A DNA stretch of 64,000 nt. Origin: Alteraurantiacibacter buctensis. GTDB taxonomy: Bacteria; Pseudomonadota; Alphaproteobacteria; Sphingomonadales; Sphingomonadaceae. How positions within the stretch are numbered: the stretch's first letter is position 1; each line of letters opens with the position of its first letter. Of this stretch, positions 45,024 through 56,784 are shown piece after piece. The position numbers were made by a program, and so were the translations under genes. The stretch spans positions 186,001 to 250,000 of the forward strand of contig NZ_WTYV01000004.1 in NCBI RefSeq assembly GCF_009827655.1, given 5' to 3'. Under the pieces are notes generated by a model. That model did not search any database. It was not told the DNA's origin and saw only the letters and a list, made by a program, of their open reading frames with translations.

Positions 45024-46487
45024 CTAGCCCGCGATGAACAGTGAGGCTGCCGCCAGGTCTGCCAGGTTGCCCAACCAGCCCGTCGCCAGCCATGCCAGCG
45101 GCGAGATCACCAGCACCGACAGCGCCAGCAGCACCCAGTGCCAGGTATCCGCCTTGCCCTGCACGCGGTCCACCGGCTCATCGAAGAACATCACCTTGAT
45201 GAACTTCAGATAGTAGAACGCGCCGATCACGCTGGCGGCGATGCCGATGGCGGCCAGTGGCAGCAGGTCTGCCTCCACCGCGGCCTGGAACACCACCAGC
45301 TTGGCATAGAAACCCATCAGCGGCGGAATGCCCGCCAGGCTGAACATGATCGCCAGCAGGCACCAGGCCAGCGCCGGGCGGGTGGTGGACAGGCCCTTGA
45401 TATCGCCGAAGGTCTCAAGCTGGTTGCCGTCAGCATCGCGCAGCAGCAGCAGCCCCACGAAGCTGCCCACGGTCATCGCCACGTAGAACAGCAGGTACAG
45501 CAGCATCGAAGCCGCACCCGCCGCACTGGCCGTGGCCAGGCCGATCAGGATGAAGCCGACATTGTTGATCGACGAATAGGCCAGCAGCCGCTTCAGGTTC
45601 TCCTGCCCGATCGCACCCAGCGCACCCACCACGATGGAGGCGAGCGCGGCGAAGGTGACGATCTGCTGCCACGCGGCGGTCTGGCTGCCGAAAGCTTCCA
45701 GCGACAGGCGGGCAAGCAGGGCAACGGCGGCCACCTTGGGCGCGCTGGCGAAGAACATGGTGACCGGCGTGGGCGCGCCTTCGTACACGTCGGGCGTCCA
45801 CATGTGGAACGGCACTGCGCTGATCTTGAAGGCCATGGCCGACAGCACGAAGACCAGGCCGAACAGCTCCCCGCCCGAAAGGCCGTCGGCCATCGCCACG
45901 TTGATCGCATCGAACGCGGTGGAGCCGGTGAAGCCGTAGATCAGGCTGATGCCGAACAGCAGGATGCCCGAAGCCAGCGCGCCGAGCACGAAGTACTTCA
46001 GGCCGGCTTCCGCGCTCTTGTCATCATCGCGCAGGTAAGCCGCCAGCACATAGGCGGCGAGCGATTGCAGCTCCAGACCGATGTACAGAGCTATCAGGTC
46101 GGTGGCGGACACCATCACGCTGGCACCCAGCGCCGAGAACAGGATCAGCACCGGGAATTCCGGTCGCATCGCCCCGCGCTTCTCGAAATAGGCCGACGAC
46201 ACCACCAGCGCGGCACCGGCTGCGGCATAGATCAGCAGCTTGGCAAACCCGGCAAAGGCATCGGCGCGGACCTGGCCGAAGAAGGCGATCGTCTCCAGGC
46301 CCGAGGCTCCGGCGCATACGCTGGGGGCGACCAGGGCAAAAGCCCCGCCCAGCGCCACGCAGCAGGCGATGGACACGGCACGCGAAGCAGCAGCCCCGCC
46401 CCAGGCGGCAAACAGCACCATGATCAGGCCCGATACGGTCAGGATCAGTTCGGGCACGACCAGCGAAAGGGAGTGCAGGTATTCCAT
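45024..46487 (-). CDS. nuoN: NADH-quinone oxidoreductase subunit N
   Basis: 487 residues, about 14 membrane helices. Motifs of antiporter-like subunits: LYIGLELQSLAAYVLAAY, EAGLKYFVLGALASGILLFG, FKISAVPFHMWTPDVYEGAPTPV and LLAYSSINNVGF. It forms part of the proton-pumping membrane arm of complex I. The ATG overlaps the nuoM stop (TGATG), and birA follows. Confidence 0.97.
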   Translation of the reverse strand: MEYLHSLSLVVPELILTVSGLIMVLFAAWGGAAASRAVSIACCVALGGAFALVAPSVCAGASGLETIAFFGQVRADAFAGFAKLLIYAAAGAALVVSSAYFEKRGAMRPEFPVLILFSALGASVMVSATDLIALYIGLELQSLAAYVLAAYLRDDDKSAEAGLKYFVLGALASGILLFGISLIYGFTGSTAFDAINVAMADGLSGGELFGLVFVLSAMAFKISAVPFHMWTPDVYEGAPTPVTMFFASAPKVAAVALLARLSLEAFGSQTAAWQQIVTFAALASIVVGALGAIGQENLKRLLAYSSINNVGFILIGLATASAAGAASMLLYLLFYVAMTVGSFVGLLLLRDADGNQLETFGDIKGLSTTRPALAWCLLAIMFSLAGIPPLMGFYAKLVVFQAAVEADLLPLAAIGIAASVIGAFYYLKFIKVMFFDEPVDRVQGKADTWHWVLLALSVLVISPLAWLATGWLGNLADLAAASLFIAG

Positions 46488-48025
46488 CAGTGCGCCCCCC
46501 CGTGCGCTGCGGCTTCTTCCTCGGCAGCGGCAGGCGCGGCCTCTCCCGTCACCAGGCGGGCATCACTTGCCGGCTGGGCGCGGCTGATACGGGCTTCCAG
46601 CAGGGCGATGTCATTGCGCATCGGCGCCATGAAGCTCTCCGGATAGACACCCATCCACAGCACGGCGGCGGCGATGGGGGCCAGCATGGCCCATTCGCGG
46701 GCGTTCAGGTCCGGCATGGCCGCGGCATCGGCGTTCTTCTGCTCGCCGAACGCGATCCGGCGGTAGAGGTACAGCATGTAGGCCGCGCCAAGAATGATGC
46801 CGGTGGTGCAGACGAAGGCCACCCAGCTATTCACCTGGTAGATCCCGCCCAGCGACAGGAACTCTCCCACAAACCCGCTGGTGCCCGGCAGGCCGATGCT
46901 GGCCATGGTGAACAGCAGGAAGAACAGCGCATACTTGGGCATGTTGATGGAAAGGCCGCCATAACGGTCGATCTCGCGGGTGTGCAGCCGGTCGTAGATC
47001 ACGCCCACGCACAGGAACAGTGCGCCGGACACGAGCCCGTGGCTGAGCATCACGATCATCGCCCCGTCCAGCCCCTGCGTGTTGAAGCTGAACAGGCCGA
47101 TGGTCACGATGGCCATGTGCGCCACCGAGGAATAGGCGATCAGCTTCTTCATGTCGTGCTGCACCAGCGCGATAAGGCTGGTGATCACTACTGCCGCCAT
47201 GGAAAGGCCCCACACCAGCCACACGAACTGTGCGGAGGCTTCCGGGAACATCGGCAGGCTGAAGCGGATGAAGCCGTAGCCGCCCAGCTTCAGCAGCACG
47301 CCCGCCAGGATCACCGACCCCGCGGTGGGAGCCTGCACGTGTGCTGCCGGCAGCCAGGTATGCACCGGCCACATCGGCATCTTCACCGCGAAGCTGGCGA
47401 AGAAGGCCAGCCACAGCCAGGTCTGCGCGCTCGGCGCAAAGTCATAGGCCATCAGCGTGGGAATGTCGGTAGTACCCGCCGTGTTCGCCATCCACAGCAT
47501 GGCGATGAACATCAGCACCGAACCCAGCAGGGTATAAAGGAAGAACTTGTAGCTGGCGTAAATCCGGTCAACCCCGCCCCAGATGCCGATGATCAGGTAC
47601 ATCGGGATCAGGCCGGCTTCGAACAGGATGTAGAACAGGAACAGGTCCTGCGCCGCGAAGGTGCCGATCATCAGCACTTCCATGAACAGGAAGGCGGCCA
47701 TGTACTCGCCCACCCGCTTTTCGATCGAGTGGCTGGCCAGGATGCAGATCGGCATCAGGAACACGCTCAGCATGATCAGCATCAGGGCGATGCCATCGAT
47801 GCCCAATGCCCACTGGAAGCCGGCGAACAGGCTGGCGCGTTCGGTGAACTGCCACTGGTCGCCGCCAATGTCGAAATTGGCCCACAGGACGATGCCCAGC
47901 GCCAGGTCCACCAGCGTGGCCACCAGCGCGATGGTGCGCGCGGCGGAGGCACTGGCCTTGAAGCAAGCCACTGCGCCCAGCAGCGGCACCAGCAGCATCA
48001 CGGAAAGGATGGGAAAGCCGCTCAT
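46487..48025 (-). CDS. nuoM: NADH-quinone oxidoreductase subunit M
   Basis: 512 residues, antiporter-like. Contains the conserved Glu in [58 protein letters not shown] (in parts), and [13 protein letters not shown]. The proton channel is in the distal membrane arm. ATGA-type overlap with nuoL (four bases). Confidence 0.97.
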   Translation of the reverse strand: MSGFPILSVMLLVPLLGAVACFKASASAARTIALVATLVDLALGIVLWANFDIGGDQWQFTERASLFAGFQWALGIDGIALMLIMLSVFLMPICILASHSIEKRVGEYMAAFLFMEVLMIGTFAAQDLFLFYILFEAGLIPMYLIIGIWGGVDRIYASYKFFLYTLLGSVLMFIAMLWMANTAGTTDIPTLMAYDFAPSAQTWLWLAFFASFAVKMPMWPVHTWLPAAHVQAPTAGSVILAGVLLKLGGYGFIRFSLPMFPEASAQFVWLVWGLSMAAVVITSLIALVQHDMKKLIAYSSVAHMAIVTIGLFSFNTQGLDGAMIVMLSHGLVSGALFLCVGVIYDRLHTREIDRYGGLSINMPKYALFFLLFTMASIGLPGTSGFVGEFLSLGGIYQVNSWVAFVCTTGIILGAAYMLYLYRRIAFGEQKNADAAAMPDLNAREWAMLAPIAAAVLWMGVYPESFMAPMRNDIALLEARISRAQPASDARLVTGEAAPAAAEEEAAAHGGAH

Positions 48026-50121
48026 GCGAAAATCACCCAGCTGATCGCGGCGACAAGGCCGAGCAGCATCACCAGAGCATAGGAATAGAGGTAGCCCGAC
48101 TGGACCTTCTTGGCGACGACAGCGCCCTTCACCACCACCCAGGCCGCGCCATCGGGCCCGAAGCGGTCGATCACGCCGACATCAACCTTGTTCCAGAACA
48201 CGCGGCCAAACCAGAAGGCGGGCACCACGAACAGGTAGTGGTACAGCTCATCAAACATCCACTTGCGATAGACGAAGCGGTAGATGGGCCCCAGTTGCGC
48301 GGCCACCTGAGCCGGGAAGCTGGTGTTCTTGATATAGCCGTACCACGCGGTCAGCAGGCCCAGCACCATCACGATGAAGGCTGCGTACTTCACCAGCATC
48401 GGCACCTCGTGCATCGCGTGCATCAGGTGCTCGTTGTAGGCGATGGAGCCGTTCCAGAAGGCTTCGGTATCGAGGAAGGCGGTCTTGAAGACATAGCCCG
48501 CCGCCACCGCGCCGATGGACAGCAGCACCAGCGGGGTCAGCATCACCCACGGGCTCTCGTGCGGGTGGTAGCCGCCCGTGCCATCGCCCGATGCCGCGTG
48601 CGGACCGTGATCGTCGTGGGCATGGGCGTGACTGTCAGCACCATGCGCACCGTCTTCATGCGCAGGCGCATCGTGGTGGTCGCCATGATCGCCATGGCCG
48701 TGGGAGTCATGCAGGGCGTGCTGGATATGCTCGCTCTCCACCCAGCGCGGCTTGCCCCAGAAGGTGAGAAACATCAGCCGCCAGGAATAGAAGCTGGTCA
48801 GCAGCGCGGCGAACACGCCCACCCAGAAGGCGAAGAGGCCCACTTCGGTGCCGCTGGCATAGGCGACCTCGATGATCGCGTCCTTCGAGAAGAAGCCCGC
48901 AAAGCCCAGGCCCAGATGGTACACGCCCACGCCGGTGATCGCCAGGGTGCCGGCCATCATCGCCCAGAAGGTGATCGGGATTTCCTTCCGCAGGCCGCCA
49001 TAGAAGCGCATGTCCTGCTCGTGGTGCATGGCATGGATAACCGAGCCGGCGCCAAGGAACAGCAGCGCCTTGAAGAAAGCGTGAGTGAACAGGTGGAACA
49101 TGGCCGCGCCATAAGCGCCAACGCCAGCGGCGAAGAACATGTAGCCCAGCTGCGAACAGGTGGAATAAGCGATCACCCGCTTGATGTCCCACTGGGTGGT
49201 GCCCACCGTGGCGGCAAACAAGCAGGTTGCCGCGCCCACGAAAGTCACCACGCCCAGTGCCACCGGGGCAGCCTCGAACATCGGCGACAGGCGGCAGACC
49301 ATGAACACGCCCGCAGTCACCATGGTGGCGGCGTGGATCAGCGCGGACACCGGGGTCGGGCCTTCCATCGCGTCCGGCAGCCAGGTGTGCAGGCCCAGCT
49401 GCGCGCTCTTGCCCATCGCGCCGATGAACAGCAGCAGGCACAGGATGGTCATCGTATCGAGCCGCATACCCATGAAGGTGATGTGGCTGGCACCCTGCAT
49501 TGCCGGCGCGGCGGCCAGGATGTCCGGAATGCTGGTGGTCTGGAACACCAGGAAGGTGCCGAAGATGCCCAGCATGAAGCCAAGGTCACCCACGCGGTTG
49601 ACCACGAATGCCTTGATCGCGGCGGCGTTGGCGCTGGGCTTGCGGAACCAGAAACCGATCAGCAGGTAAGACGCCAGGCCCACGCCTTCCCAACCGAAGA
49701 ACATCTGCACCAGGTTGTCCGCCGTCACCAGCATCAGCATGGCGAAGGTGAACAGCGACAGGTAGGCGAAGAAGCGCGGCTGGTCCGGATCCTCGTCCAT
49801 GTAGCCCCAAGAGTACAAGTGGACGAGCGCGGAGACGCTGGTGATCACCACCAGCATCACGGCAGTCAGCGTGTCCACCCGCAGGGCCCAGTCGAACTCC
49901 ATCGCGCCGGACCGCACCCAGTCGAGCACCGGAACGACCGTGGCGGTCTCTGTTCCGGCAAGGAAGCCCAGGAAGATCGGCCACGACATGGCACACGAGG
50001 CGAACAGCGCAACCGTGGTCACCAGCTTGGCCGGCACATTGCCGATCGCGCGGTTGCCCAGCCCGGCGATGATCGCGGCCAGCAGCGGTCCGAAAACGAT
50101 AAAGGGGATCAGCGACGACAA
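48022..50121 (-). CDS. nuoL: NADH-quinone oxidoreductase subunit L with His-rich loop
   Basis: 699 residues, longer than many NuoL proteins. Core motifs: [64 protein letters not shown] and [18 protein letters not shown]. Residues 465-521 are an unusual hydrophilic insertion with about 17 His among Asp, Gly and Ala. The C-terminal lateral helix and last membrane helix follow. TTG start, with AAGGGG about 11 bases upstream, six bases after nuoK. Distal proton-pumping subunit. Confidence 0.95.
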   Translation of the reverse strand: MSSLIPFIVFGPLLAAIIAGLGNRAIGNVPAKLVTTVALFASCAMSWPIFLGFLAGTETATVVPVLDWVRSGAMEFDWALRVDTLTAVMLVVITSVSALVHLYSWGYMDEDPDQPRFFAYLSLFTFAMLMLVTADNLVQMFFGWEGVGLASYLLIGFWFRKPSANAAAIKAFVVNRVGDLGFMLGIFGTFLVFQTTSIPDILAAAPAMQGASHITFMGMRLDTMTILCLLLFIGAMGKSAQLGLHTWLPDAMEGPTPVSALIHAATMVTAGVFMVCRLSPMFEAAPVALGVVTFVGAATCLFAATVGTTQWDIKRVIAYSTCSQLGYMFFAAGVGAYGAAMFHLFTHAFFKALLFLGAGSVIHAMHHEQDMRFYGGLRKEIPITFWAMMAGTLAITGVGVYHLGLGFAGFFSKDAIIEVAYASGTEVGLFAFWVGVFAALLTSFYSWRLMFLTFWGKPRWVESEHIQHALHDSHGHGDHGDHHDAPAHEDGAHGADSHAHAHDDHGPHAASGDGTGGYHPHESPWVMLTPLVLLSIGAVAAGYVFKTAFLDTEAFWNGSIAYNEHLMHAMHEVPMLVKYAAFIVMVLGLLTAWYGYIKNTSFPAQVAAQLGPIYRFVYRKWMFDELYHYLFVVPAFWFGRVFWNKVDVGVIDRFGPDGAAWVVVKGAVVAKKVQSGYLYSYALVMLLGLVAAISWVIFA

Positions 50122-50127
50122 GGCGGT

Positions 50128-50433
50128 TTACCCCTTCATCCGGTTGACGTCGTCAACGGCAATGGTGCCACGGCGGCGGAAGTAGATGACCAGGATGGCG
50201 AGGCCGATCGCTGCTTCTGCCGCAGCGACGGTCAGCACGAACATGGCGAACACCTGCCCCGTCAGGTCACCCAGCGCGGCGCTGAAGGCCACCAGGTTGA
50301 TGTTCACCGCCAGCAGGATCAGCTCGATCGCCATCAGGATGATGATCACGTTCTTGCGGTTGAGGAAGATGCCCAGCACGCCCAGCACGAACAGGATCGA
50401 GCTGACCACCAGGTAATGTTCGATGCCGATCAC
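50128..50433 (-). CDS. nuoK: NADH-quinone oxidoreductase subunit K
   Basis: 101 residues, three membrane helices. Contains the two conserved membrane Glu residues in [14 protein letters not shown] and [17 protein letters not shown] start overlapping the nuoJ stop (GTGA). Membrane arm of complex I. Confidence 0.97.
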   Translation of the reverse strand: MIGIEHYLVVSSILFVLGVLGIFLNRKNVIIILMAIELILLAVNINLVAFSAALGDLTGQVFAMFVLTVAAAEAAIGLAILVIYFRRRGTIAVDDVNRMKG

Positions 50434-51050
50434 AGCGAGACCCCCTTGCCCGACTCAGGCTGCTTCAGTTCGGTCGCGTCTTCCGGACGGCGCGCGTTCT
50501 GCCTGGCGATGTTCTGGTGGGCGCGGATCGCGCGGCTTTCGCGGTGGGTCAGCACCACGGCGCCGATCAGCGAGACCAGCAGCACGATGCCCGCCAGTTC
50601 GAACAGGAAGATGTAGCGGGTGTAGAGCAGCGCACCGATGTTCTCGGTGTTGCCCTCGCCCAGCAGCGGCGCGGCGCTGCCATCGGGCGTGCCCAGCGTG
50701 ACCGGACCGGCCTGGCCCAGGATCACCACCACCAGCAGTTCCACCAGCAGCACCACCGCCACCAGCGCGCCCAGCGGGGCGTTCTTGATGAAGCCGGCGC
50801 GCAGTTCGGCAAAGTCGATGTTCAGCATCATGACCACGAACAGGAACAGCACGGCCACTGCACCCACGTAGACGATCACCAGCAGCATGGCGATGAACTC
50901 GGCCCCCGCCAGCACCATCAGGCCCGCGGCGTTGAAGAAGGCGAGGATCAGCCACAGCACCGAATGCACCGGGTTGCGGCTCAGCACCACCAGCGCGCCC
51001 GAGAGGACGGCGAGGCAGGCGAACAGATAGAAGGCAAGAACCTGGATCAT
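50430..51050 (-). CDS. nuoJ: NADH-quinone oxidoreductase subunit J
   Basis: 206 residues, five membrane helices ([44 protein letters not shown] in parts; [16 protein letters not shown]). The [17 protein letters not shown] motif is diagnostic. The C-terminal ~40 residues are hydrophilic and variable. 12 bp after nuoI, overlapping nuoK. Confidence 0.96.
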   Translation of the reverse strand: MIQVLAFYLFACLAVLSGALVVLSRNPVHSVLWLILAFFNAAGLMVLAGAEFIAMLLVIVYVGAVAVLFLFVVMMLNIDFAELRAGFIKNAPLGALVAVVLLVELLVVVILGQAGPVTLGTPDGSAAPLLGEGNTENIGALLYTRYIFLFELAGIVLLVSLIGAVVLTHRESRAIRAHQNIARQNARRPEDATELKQPESGKGVSL

Positions 51051-51062
51051 TGTGCCGCGCCC

Positions 51063-51548
51063 CTACCGATACGGCGCATCGGCTTCAAGGTTCGCGGCAA
51101 TCGCCCGCTCCCACTTGTCCCCGTTGGCCAGCAGTTTCGCCTTGTCGTAGAGCAGCTCCTCGCGCGTTTCGGTCGCGTATTCGAAGTTCGGCCCCTCGAC
51201 GATGGCATCCACCGGGCAGGCTTCCTGGCAGAAACCGCAGTAGATGCATTTGGTCATGTCGATATCATAGCGCGTGGTGCGCCGGCTGCCGTCCTCGCGC
51301 GGCTCCGCCTCGATGGTGATCGCCTGCGCCGGACACACCGCCTCGCACAGCTTGCAGGCAATACAGCGTTCCTCGCCGTTGGGATATCGGCGCAGCGCGT
51401 GCTCGCCCCGGAAGCGGGGCGACAGCGGGTTCTTCTCGAACGGATAGTTGATCGTCGCCTTGGGCTTGAAGAAGTACTTCAAGGTCAGCCAGTGGGCCTT
51501 GACGAACTCCCACAGGGTGAACGACTTGATGAGTTGCGCGGCGGTCAT
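51063..51548 (-). CDS. nuoI: NADH-quinone oxidoreductase subunit I
   Basis: 161 residues. Two 4Fe-4S clusters: [14 protein letters not shown] and [16 protein letters not shown]. An N-terminal amphipathic segment and [17 protein letters not shown] are typical. It passes electrons from the NADH module toward NuoB in the Q-module. ATGA overlap with nuoH. Confidence 0.98.
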   Translation of the reverse strand: MTAAQLIKSFTLWEFVKAHWLTLKYFFKPKATINYPFEKNPLSPRFRGEHALRRYPNGEERCIACKLCEAVCPAQAITIEAEPREDGSRRTTRYDIDMTKCIYCGFCQEACPVDAIVEGPNFEYATETREELLYDKAKLLANGDKWERAIAANLEADAPYR

Positions 51549-52597
51549 GCGCCATACCTCGTAAGCATAAGATAGAAGCTGACAGCGAAGACGAAGAACA
51601 GGCTCAGCGGCAGGAACACCTTCCAGCCCAGGCGCATCAGCTGGTCATAGCGATAGCGCGGCACGGTGGCCTTCACCCAGCTGAAGATGAAGAAGAAGAA
51701 CAGGATCTTCAGCAGCAGCCACACGATCCCCGGCACGTCGAACCACGGGATCAGGTCCACGTTCAGCGGCGGCAGGTAGCCGCCCCAGAACAGCACGGCG
51801 TTCAGCGCGCACATCAGCAGCACGTTGCCGTATTCGCCCAGCCAGTAGAGCGCGAAGGCCATGCTCGAGTATTCGGTCTGGTAACCGGCCACCAGCTCGC
51901 TTTCGGCCTCGGTCAGGTCGAACGGCGCGCGCTGGGTTTCGGCCATGCTGGAGATGAGGAACATCACCCACATCGGGAACAGCAGCGGGTTGAACACGAA
52001 GCCGTTGAGGAGGCCGAACACGTGGCCTTCCTGCGCCTCGACAATCGCTTTCAGGTTGAAGCTGTCGGCCCACAGCACCACGCAGACGAGGATGAAGCCG
52101 ATCGAAACTTCATAGCTGATCATCTGGGCGCTGGCACGCATGGCGGAAAAGAACGGGTACTTCGAGTTCGACGCCCAGCCCGCGATCACGGTGCCGTAAA
52201 CCCCCAGCGAGCTGATCGCGAGAATGTAGAGCAGGCCCACGTTGATATCGGCCAGGATCGCGCCCGAATTGAACGGGATCACCGCCCAGGCCATCAGCGT
52301 GACGGTGAAGGTGATAATCGGCGCGATCAGGAACAGGCCCTTGTTGGAGGCGCTGGGGATGATCGTTTCCTGCAGGAACACCTTCAGGCCGTCGGCAAAG
52401 CTTTGCAGCAGGCCGAAGGGGCCGACCACGTTGGGTCCCCTGCGCAGCGCCATCGCCGCCCAGATCTTGCGATCGGCATAGATGATCATCGCCACGCCCA
52501 GCATCAGCGGGAGCGCAATCAGCAGGATGCCCGCGAAAGTGGCGAGAAACCACGCCCATTCATAGGTCATGCCGAGCGATTGGAAGAACGCGGTCAT
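51545..52597 (-). CDS. nuoH: NADH-quinone oxidoreductase subunit H
   Basis: 350 residues, eight membrane helices. Contains [37 protein letters not shown] (in parts), [15 protein letters not shown] and [19 protein letters not shown], the quinone-channel loops. It forms the quinone chamber together with NuoB and NuoD. Overlaps nuoG and nuoI by four bases. Confidence 0.98.
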   Translation of the reverse strand: MTAFFQSLGMTYEWAWFLATFAGILLIALPLMLGVAMIIYADRKIWAAMALRRGPNVVGPFGLLQSFADGLKVFLQETIIPSASNKGLFLIAPIITFTVTLMAWAVIPFNSGAILADINVGLLYILAISSLGVYGTVIAGWASNSKYPFFSAMRASAQMISYEVSIGFILVCVVLWADSFNLKAIVEAQEGHVFGLLNGFVFNPLLFPMWVMFLISSMAETQRAPFDLTEAESELVAGYQTEYSSMAFALYWLGEYGNVLLMCALNAVLFWGGYLPPLNVDLIPWFDVPGIVWLLLKILFFFFIFSWVKATVPRYRYDQLMRLGWKVFLPLSLFFVFAVSFYLMLTRYGA

Positions 52598-54609
52598 TCC
52601 GCTGCCTCCGCAAAGGTTGCCCCGTGCGTCAGTTCTTCCGAACAGCGCTGCATCACCGCGCTTGCGCGAGCGATGGGGTTGGTGAGGTAGAAATCGCTGA
52701 TCGGATAGGCACTGATGCTGCCTTCGGGCATGGCGTTGCCAGCCACCGACTTGGGCAGCGCACCGTAATCGGCAAGTTCGCCTTCATTGCCCAGCGCGGG
52801 CACTTCGGCCACCATCGCAGCGCGCAGCTCATGGAAGCTGTTGAAGCCTACGGACACGCCCAGTGCATCGGCCAGCGCCCGCAGCACGGTCCAGTCCTCG
52901 CGCGCGTCACCCGGGGCGAACACCGCCTTGTCGGCCCGCTGCACGCGGCCTTCGGTGTTCACATAGGTGCCGGGCTTTTCGGTATAGGCAGCGGCGGGCA
53001 GCACGATGTCGGCGGAATGAGCGCCCTTGTCACCGTGGTGGCCGATGTAGACCTTCAGGCTATCCGGGAAGCGGCTGAAATCCACCTCGTCCGCGCCCAG
53101 CGCCAGCAGCACCTTGGGCTTGGCTTCCACCAGGTCGGACAGGCCACCCTTGGAGACGAAACCAAGCATCACCGCGCCCATGCGCGCGGCGGCCATGTGC
53201 AGGGCGTTGAAGCCGTTCCAGCCATCCTTCACCATGCCGAAATCGTGCGCGATCTTGACCGCGGCGGCGTGGGCACCACGGGCAAAGCCCGCCCCGCCCA
53301 GGATCACCGCCGGACGCTGCGCGCCCTTCAATGCATCCGCCACGGCCTGCGGCAGGTTGGACAGGACCGCCAGGTCCTCGCCCAGGAATTCGGCCGGATA
53401 GGTCGGGTCCCACTGCGGGCCCAGGATGAACACCTTGGCGCCCTTTTTGGCGGCCTTGCGCAGGCGCACGTTGACCAGCGGGGCTTCCATGCGGACGTTG
53501 CTGCCGATGATCAGGATCGCATCGGCTTCCTCGATCCCCGCGAAGGTCGAGTTGAAGTTGACCGCTGCCAGGTTCGAGCAGTCGTAATCCATCCCGCCCT
53601 GGCGGCTTTCCAGCAGCGTGGAGCTGCTGGCCTTCAGCAGCGCCTTGGCGGCGAACATGGTCTCGCAATCGAGCAGGTCACCCGCGACCGCCGCAATCGA
53701 CGCACCCGGCTTGGCAGCGGCGATGGCCTTGAACGCCTCGTCCCAGCTCGCCTCGGCCAGCTTCCCCCCCTTCCGGATGAACACGCGGTCCAGGCGGCGG
53801 CGGGTCAGGCCTTCCACCTGGTAGCGCGCCTTGTCGCTGATCCACTCCTCGTTCACGTCATCGTTGTTGCGCGGCAGGGCGCGAAGCACTTCGCGTCCGC
53901 GGCTGTCGATGCGGATGTTGCTGCCCACCGCGTCGGACACGTCGATGGAGAGGGTCTTCTTCAGCTCCCACGGCCGCGCCTCATAGGCATAGGGGCCGCT
54001 GGTCAGCGCGCCCACCGGGCACAGGTCGATCACGTTGGCCGACAGTTCGTGCTTCGCCGCCTGCTCAAGGTAGGTGGTGATCTGCATGTCCTCGCCGCGA
54101 TAGAGCGCGCCGATTTCGTCCACTCCGGCGATTTCCTCGCTGAAGCGCACGCAGCGTGTGCAATGGATGCACCGCGTCATCGTGGTCTTGATCAGCGGGC
54201 CCATGTACTTTTCGGTCACCGCACGCTTGTGCTCGTGATAGCGCGAGGCACCCCGGCCATAGGCAACCGACTGGTCCTGCAGGTCGCATTCGCCGCCCTG
54301 GTCGCAGATCGGGCAATCGAGCGGGTGGTTGATCAGGAGGAACTCCATCACCCCCTCGCGCGCCTTCTTCACCATCTCGCTGTCAGTGCGGATTTCCTGG
54401 CCTTCGGTGGCAGGCAGCGCGCAGCTCGCCTGCGGCTTGGGCGGCCCGGGCTTCACTTCCACCAGGCACATGCGGCAATTGCCGGCGATGGACAGCCGCT
54501 CGTGATAGCAGAAGCGGGGGATTTCCTTGCCCGCCAGCTCGCACGCCTGCAGCACGGTGGCGCCGGCGGGAACCTCGATTTCCTGTCCGTCTACGGTGAC
54601 CTTGGGCAT
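52594..54609 (-). CDS. nuoG: NADH-quinone oxidoreductase subunit G
   Basis: 671 residues. An N-terminal ferredoxin 2Fe-2S domain (ending [15 protein letters not shown]) is followed by the cluster sites [16 protein letters not shown] and [17 protein letters not shown], and [12 protein letters not shown]. Then comes a long molybdopterin-oxidoreductase-like domain (~220-671) without bound molybdenum in this family. Peripheral arm of complex I. The start overlaps the stop of the 246-residue secreted protein gene by one base. Confidence 0.97.
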   Translation of the reverse strand: MPKVTVDGQEIEVPAGATVLQACELAGKEIPRFCYHERLSIAGNCRMCLVEVKPGPPKPQASCALPATEGQEIRTDSEMVKKAREGVMEFLLINHPLDCPICDQGGECDLQDQSVAYGRGASRYHEHKRAVTEKYMGPLIKTTMTRCIHCTRCVRFSEEIAGVDEIGALYRGEDMQITTYLEQAAKHELSANVIDLCPVGALTSGPYAYEARPWELKKTLSIDVSDAVGSNIRIDSRGREVLRALPRNNDDVNEEWISDKARYQVEGLTRRRLDRVFIRKGGKLAEASWDEAFKAIAAAKPGASIAAVAGDLLDCETMFAAKALLKASSSTLLESRQGGMDYDCSNLAAVNFNSTFAGIEEADAILIIGSNVRMEAPLVNVRLRKAAKKGAKVFILGPQWDPTYPAEFLGEDLAVLSNLPQAVADALKGAQRPAVILGGAGFARGAHAAAVKIAHDFGMVKDGWNGFNALHMAAARMGAVMLGFVSKGGLSDLVEAKPKVLLALGADEVDFSRFPDSLKVYIGHHGDKGAHSADIVLPAAAYTEKPGTYVNTEGRVQRADKAVFAPGDAREDWTVLRALADALGVSVGFNSFHELRAAMVAEVPALGNEGELADYGALPKSVAGNAMPEGSISAYPISDFYLTNPIARASAVMQRCSEELTHGATFAEAAE

Positions 54610-55349
54610 TACTCGGTTTCCTCGGAAGGCTGGGCGGCCTGCATTGCCTCACTGCGCGCCCACAAGCCGTCGGCAGCGTATTCGCGCAGGATGGCAGGGG
54701 TGAAATTCACTTCCTGGCCCTCTGCCAGGCACTGACCGATGGCCGGCGCCAGGGCGCGGGCGTTGTCGCGTTCGCTATCGCCGCCCGTGGGGCCTCGCAG
54801 CAGGGCATCAGCCTCGGCCGGGGCGTGGAATACCAGGCAATCGGCGAACTGGCCCATCGCGGTCGACTGTTCGGGCGTCGAGCCGATCAGCACCGGCCGC
54901 CCGGCCAGCACCACCGGCGAGTCGGCCGACAGACCGAGCGGAGCCGAATGGCGGCGCAGGTAAGCCGCCTCGGCCAGCGTCAGGCGCAGGTTGCGCTCGG
55001 GAATGCGCATGGTCATCGTTACCTGCGTGCCGTTCAGCGCTTCGTGCAGGCACTGTGCCAACGCAATCGGCGATTGCGTGTCCTGATCGCGCACGCCGGC
55101 TTCAGCATAAGCTACCGCCTCGGGATTGCCTGTACGCAGCAGAGCGACCGCCTCGGCAGGAAACCGCCCAACGACGCACGCGCCGACCAGCTTGAGGAGG
55201 CGGCGTCCGTCCTGCAGATCGGCCTGCTCGGTCTGCGAAATGATGCGCGTACCGGTGGGGCGGTATACATTCTGCGTGTTCTGCGCCTGTGCGGAACCGG
55301 CGATGGAACCGAGAAACGCAACGAGGGCGAGCGAGGCGGGGCGGATCAT
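54609..55349 (-). CDS. secreted protein encoded between nuoF and nuoG (unknown)
   Basis: 246 residues. A Sec signal peptide about residues 1-22 ([19 protein letters not shown]). The mature chain contains two similar halves: [28 protein letters not shown]...[19 protein letters not shown] and [27 protein letters not shown]...[10 protein letters not shown]. Each half has a Cys before a helix, giving an internal-repeat look. Start ATG 55349 overlaps the nuoF stop by four bases, and its stop overlaps nuoG by one, so it is translated in step with complex I genes. It is not a complex I subunit known to me; I cannot assign a function. Confidence 0.78.
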   Translation of the reverse strand: MIRPASLALVAFLGSIAGSAQAQNTQNVYRPTGTRIISQTEQADLQDGRRLLKLVGACVVGRFPAEAVALLRTGNPEAVAYAEAGVRDQDTQSPIALAQCLHEALNGTQVTMTMRIPERNLRLTLAEAAYLRRHSAPLGLSADSPVVLAGRPVLIGSTPEQSTAMGQFADCLVFHAPAEADALLRGPTGGDSERDNARALAPAIGQCLAEGQEVNFTPAILREYAADGLWARSEAMQAAQPSEETE

Positions 55350-56641
55350 TCGGCCGCCTCGCGCATGGCAGCGGCGCGTTCGTTGATGCGGCGCTCCAGT
55401 TCGGGGCGGAAGTGCTTGATCAGGCCCTGGATCGGCCATGCGGCAGCATCGCCCAGCGCGCAGATGGTGTGGCCTTCCACCTGCTTGGTCACCTGCTGCA
55501 GCATGTCGATCTCGTCGACTGTGGCATCGCCGGTTTCCAGGCGGGTCATCATGCGCCACATCCACCCGGTGCCTTCGCGGCAGGGAGTGCACTGGCCGCA
55601 GCTTTCGTGCTTGTAGAAGTAGGACAGGCGGCTGATCGCACGCACCACGTCGGTGCTCTTGTCCATCACGATCACGCCAGCGGTGCCCAGGCCAGAGCCC
55701 AGTTCACGCAGGCCGTCAAAATCCATGAAGGCATTGCGGATCTGCTCGCCCGGCACCAGCGGCACGGACGAGCCACCGGGGATCACCGCCAGCAGGTTGT
55801 CCCACCCGCCGCGAATGCCACCGCAGTGCTTCTCGATCAGCTCCTCGAAGGTGATGCTCATCGCTTCCTCGACCACGCAGGGCTTGTTCACGTGCCCGCT
55901 GATCTGGAACAGCTTGGTGCCCTTGTTGTTGTCACGCCCGAAGCTGGCGAACCACGAGGCCCCCCGCCGCAGGATGGTGGGCACCACGGCGATCGATTCC
56001 ACATTGTTGACCGTGGTCGGGCAGCCATAAAGACCGGCACCCGCCGGGAACGGCGGCTTCAGGCGCGGCTGGCCCTTCTTGCCTTCAAGGCTCTCGATCA
56101 TCGCGGTTTCTTCACCGCAGATGTAGGCCCCTGCCCCGCGATGGACGTAGACGTCGAAGTCATAGCCCGAACCGGCGGCGTTCTTGCCCAGGAACCCTGC
56201 GTCGTAGGCTTCCTGCACGGCGGCAAACAGTGTTTCCGCCTCGCGGATATATTCGCCGCGAATGTAGATGTAAGCCGCCCGCGCGCGCATGGCGAAACCG
56301 GCGATCAGCGCGCCTTCGATCAACTTGTGCGGATCGTGGCGGATGATCTCGCGGTCCTTGCACGAACCCGGCTCGGATTCGTCGGCGTTGATGACGAGGA
56401 AGCTGGGGCGGCCGTCGCGGCTTTCCTTGGGCATGAACGACCACTTCATGCCGGTGGGGAACCCTGCCCCGCCTCGCCCGCGCAGGCCGGATGCCTTGAT
56501 CTCCTCGATGATGGCGTCCTGGCCCACTTCCATCAGCTTCTTCGTATTGTCCCAGTCACCGCGCTTCTGCGCAGCCGACAGGGTCCACGGCTGGAAGCCA
56601 TAGACGTTGGTGAAGATGCGATCCTTGTCTGCGAGGGTCAT
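55346..56641 (-). CDS. nuoF: NADH-quinone oxidoreductase subunit F
   Basis: 431 residues. FMN/NADH site [20 protein letters not shown] and the [15 protein letters not shown] block, with the 4Fe-4S site [16 protein letters not shown] and a distal Cys in [13 protein letters not shown]. It accepts hydride from NADH. The start [10 protein letters not shown] at 56641 overlaps the stop of a 48-residue membrane gene by four bases (ATGA). Confidence 0.98.
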   Translation of the reverse strand: MTLADKDRIFTNVYGFQPWTLSAAQKRGDWDNTKKLMEVGQDAIIEEIKASGLRGRGGAGFPTGMKWSFMPKESRDGRPSFLVINADESEPGSCKDREIIRHDPHKLIEGALIAGFAMRARAAYIYIRGEYIREAETLFAAVQEAYDAGFLGKNAAGSGYDFDVYVHRGAGAYICGEETAMIESLEGKKGQPRLKPPFPAGAGLYGCPTTVNNVESIAVVPTILRRGASWFASFGRDNNKGTKLFQISGHVNKPCVVEEAMSITFEELIEKHCGGIRGGWDNLLAVIPGGSSVPLVPGEQIRNAFMDFDGLRELGSGLGTAGVIVMDKSTDVVRAISRLSYFYKHESCGQCTPCREGTGWMWRMMTRLETGDATVDEIDMLQQVTKQVEGHTICALGDAAAWPIQGLIKHFRPELERRINERAAAMREAAE

Positions 56642-56784
56642 CCCATCATCCCCGAACCAAAAACAAACCACGCCGCCGCAGCGACGATCACCAGCAGGGC
56701 CACCGTCTTGACGATGCCGGTCAGCACCTTCCAGGCGACGACGATCAGCACCAGTGCGATGAGGAGCGGGACAATCCCTTCCAT
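56638..56784 (-). CDS. 48-residue membrane protein between nuoE and nuoF
   Basis: 48 residues, two near-continuous membrane helices with the pattern [19 protein letters not shown] then [22 protein letters not shown] 56784 overlaps the nuoE stop by one base (TGATG); an ATG six bases earlier would overlap more. Its stop overlaps the nuoF ATG by four bases. It is too short for many gene callers. Placement in the nuo operon suggests a small complex I accessory or assembly protein, which is inference. Confidence 0.72.
   Translation of the reverse strand: MEGIVPLLIALVLIVVAWKVLTGIVKTVALLVIVAAAAWFVFGSGMMG

Noticed and set aside
46490-50616. Long plus-strand frames across nuoM, nuoL and nuoK
   Set aside because: Antisense shadows of membrane-protein genes; they are His/Gln/Arg-rich without domain signals.
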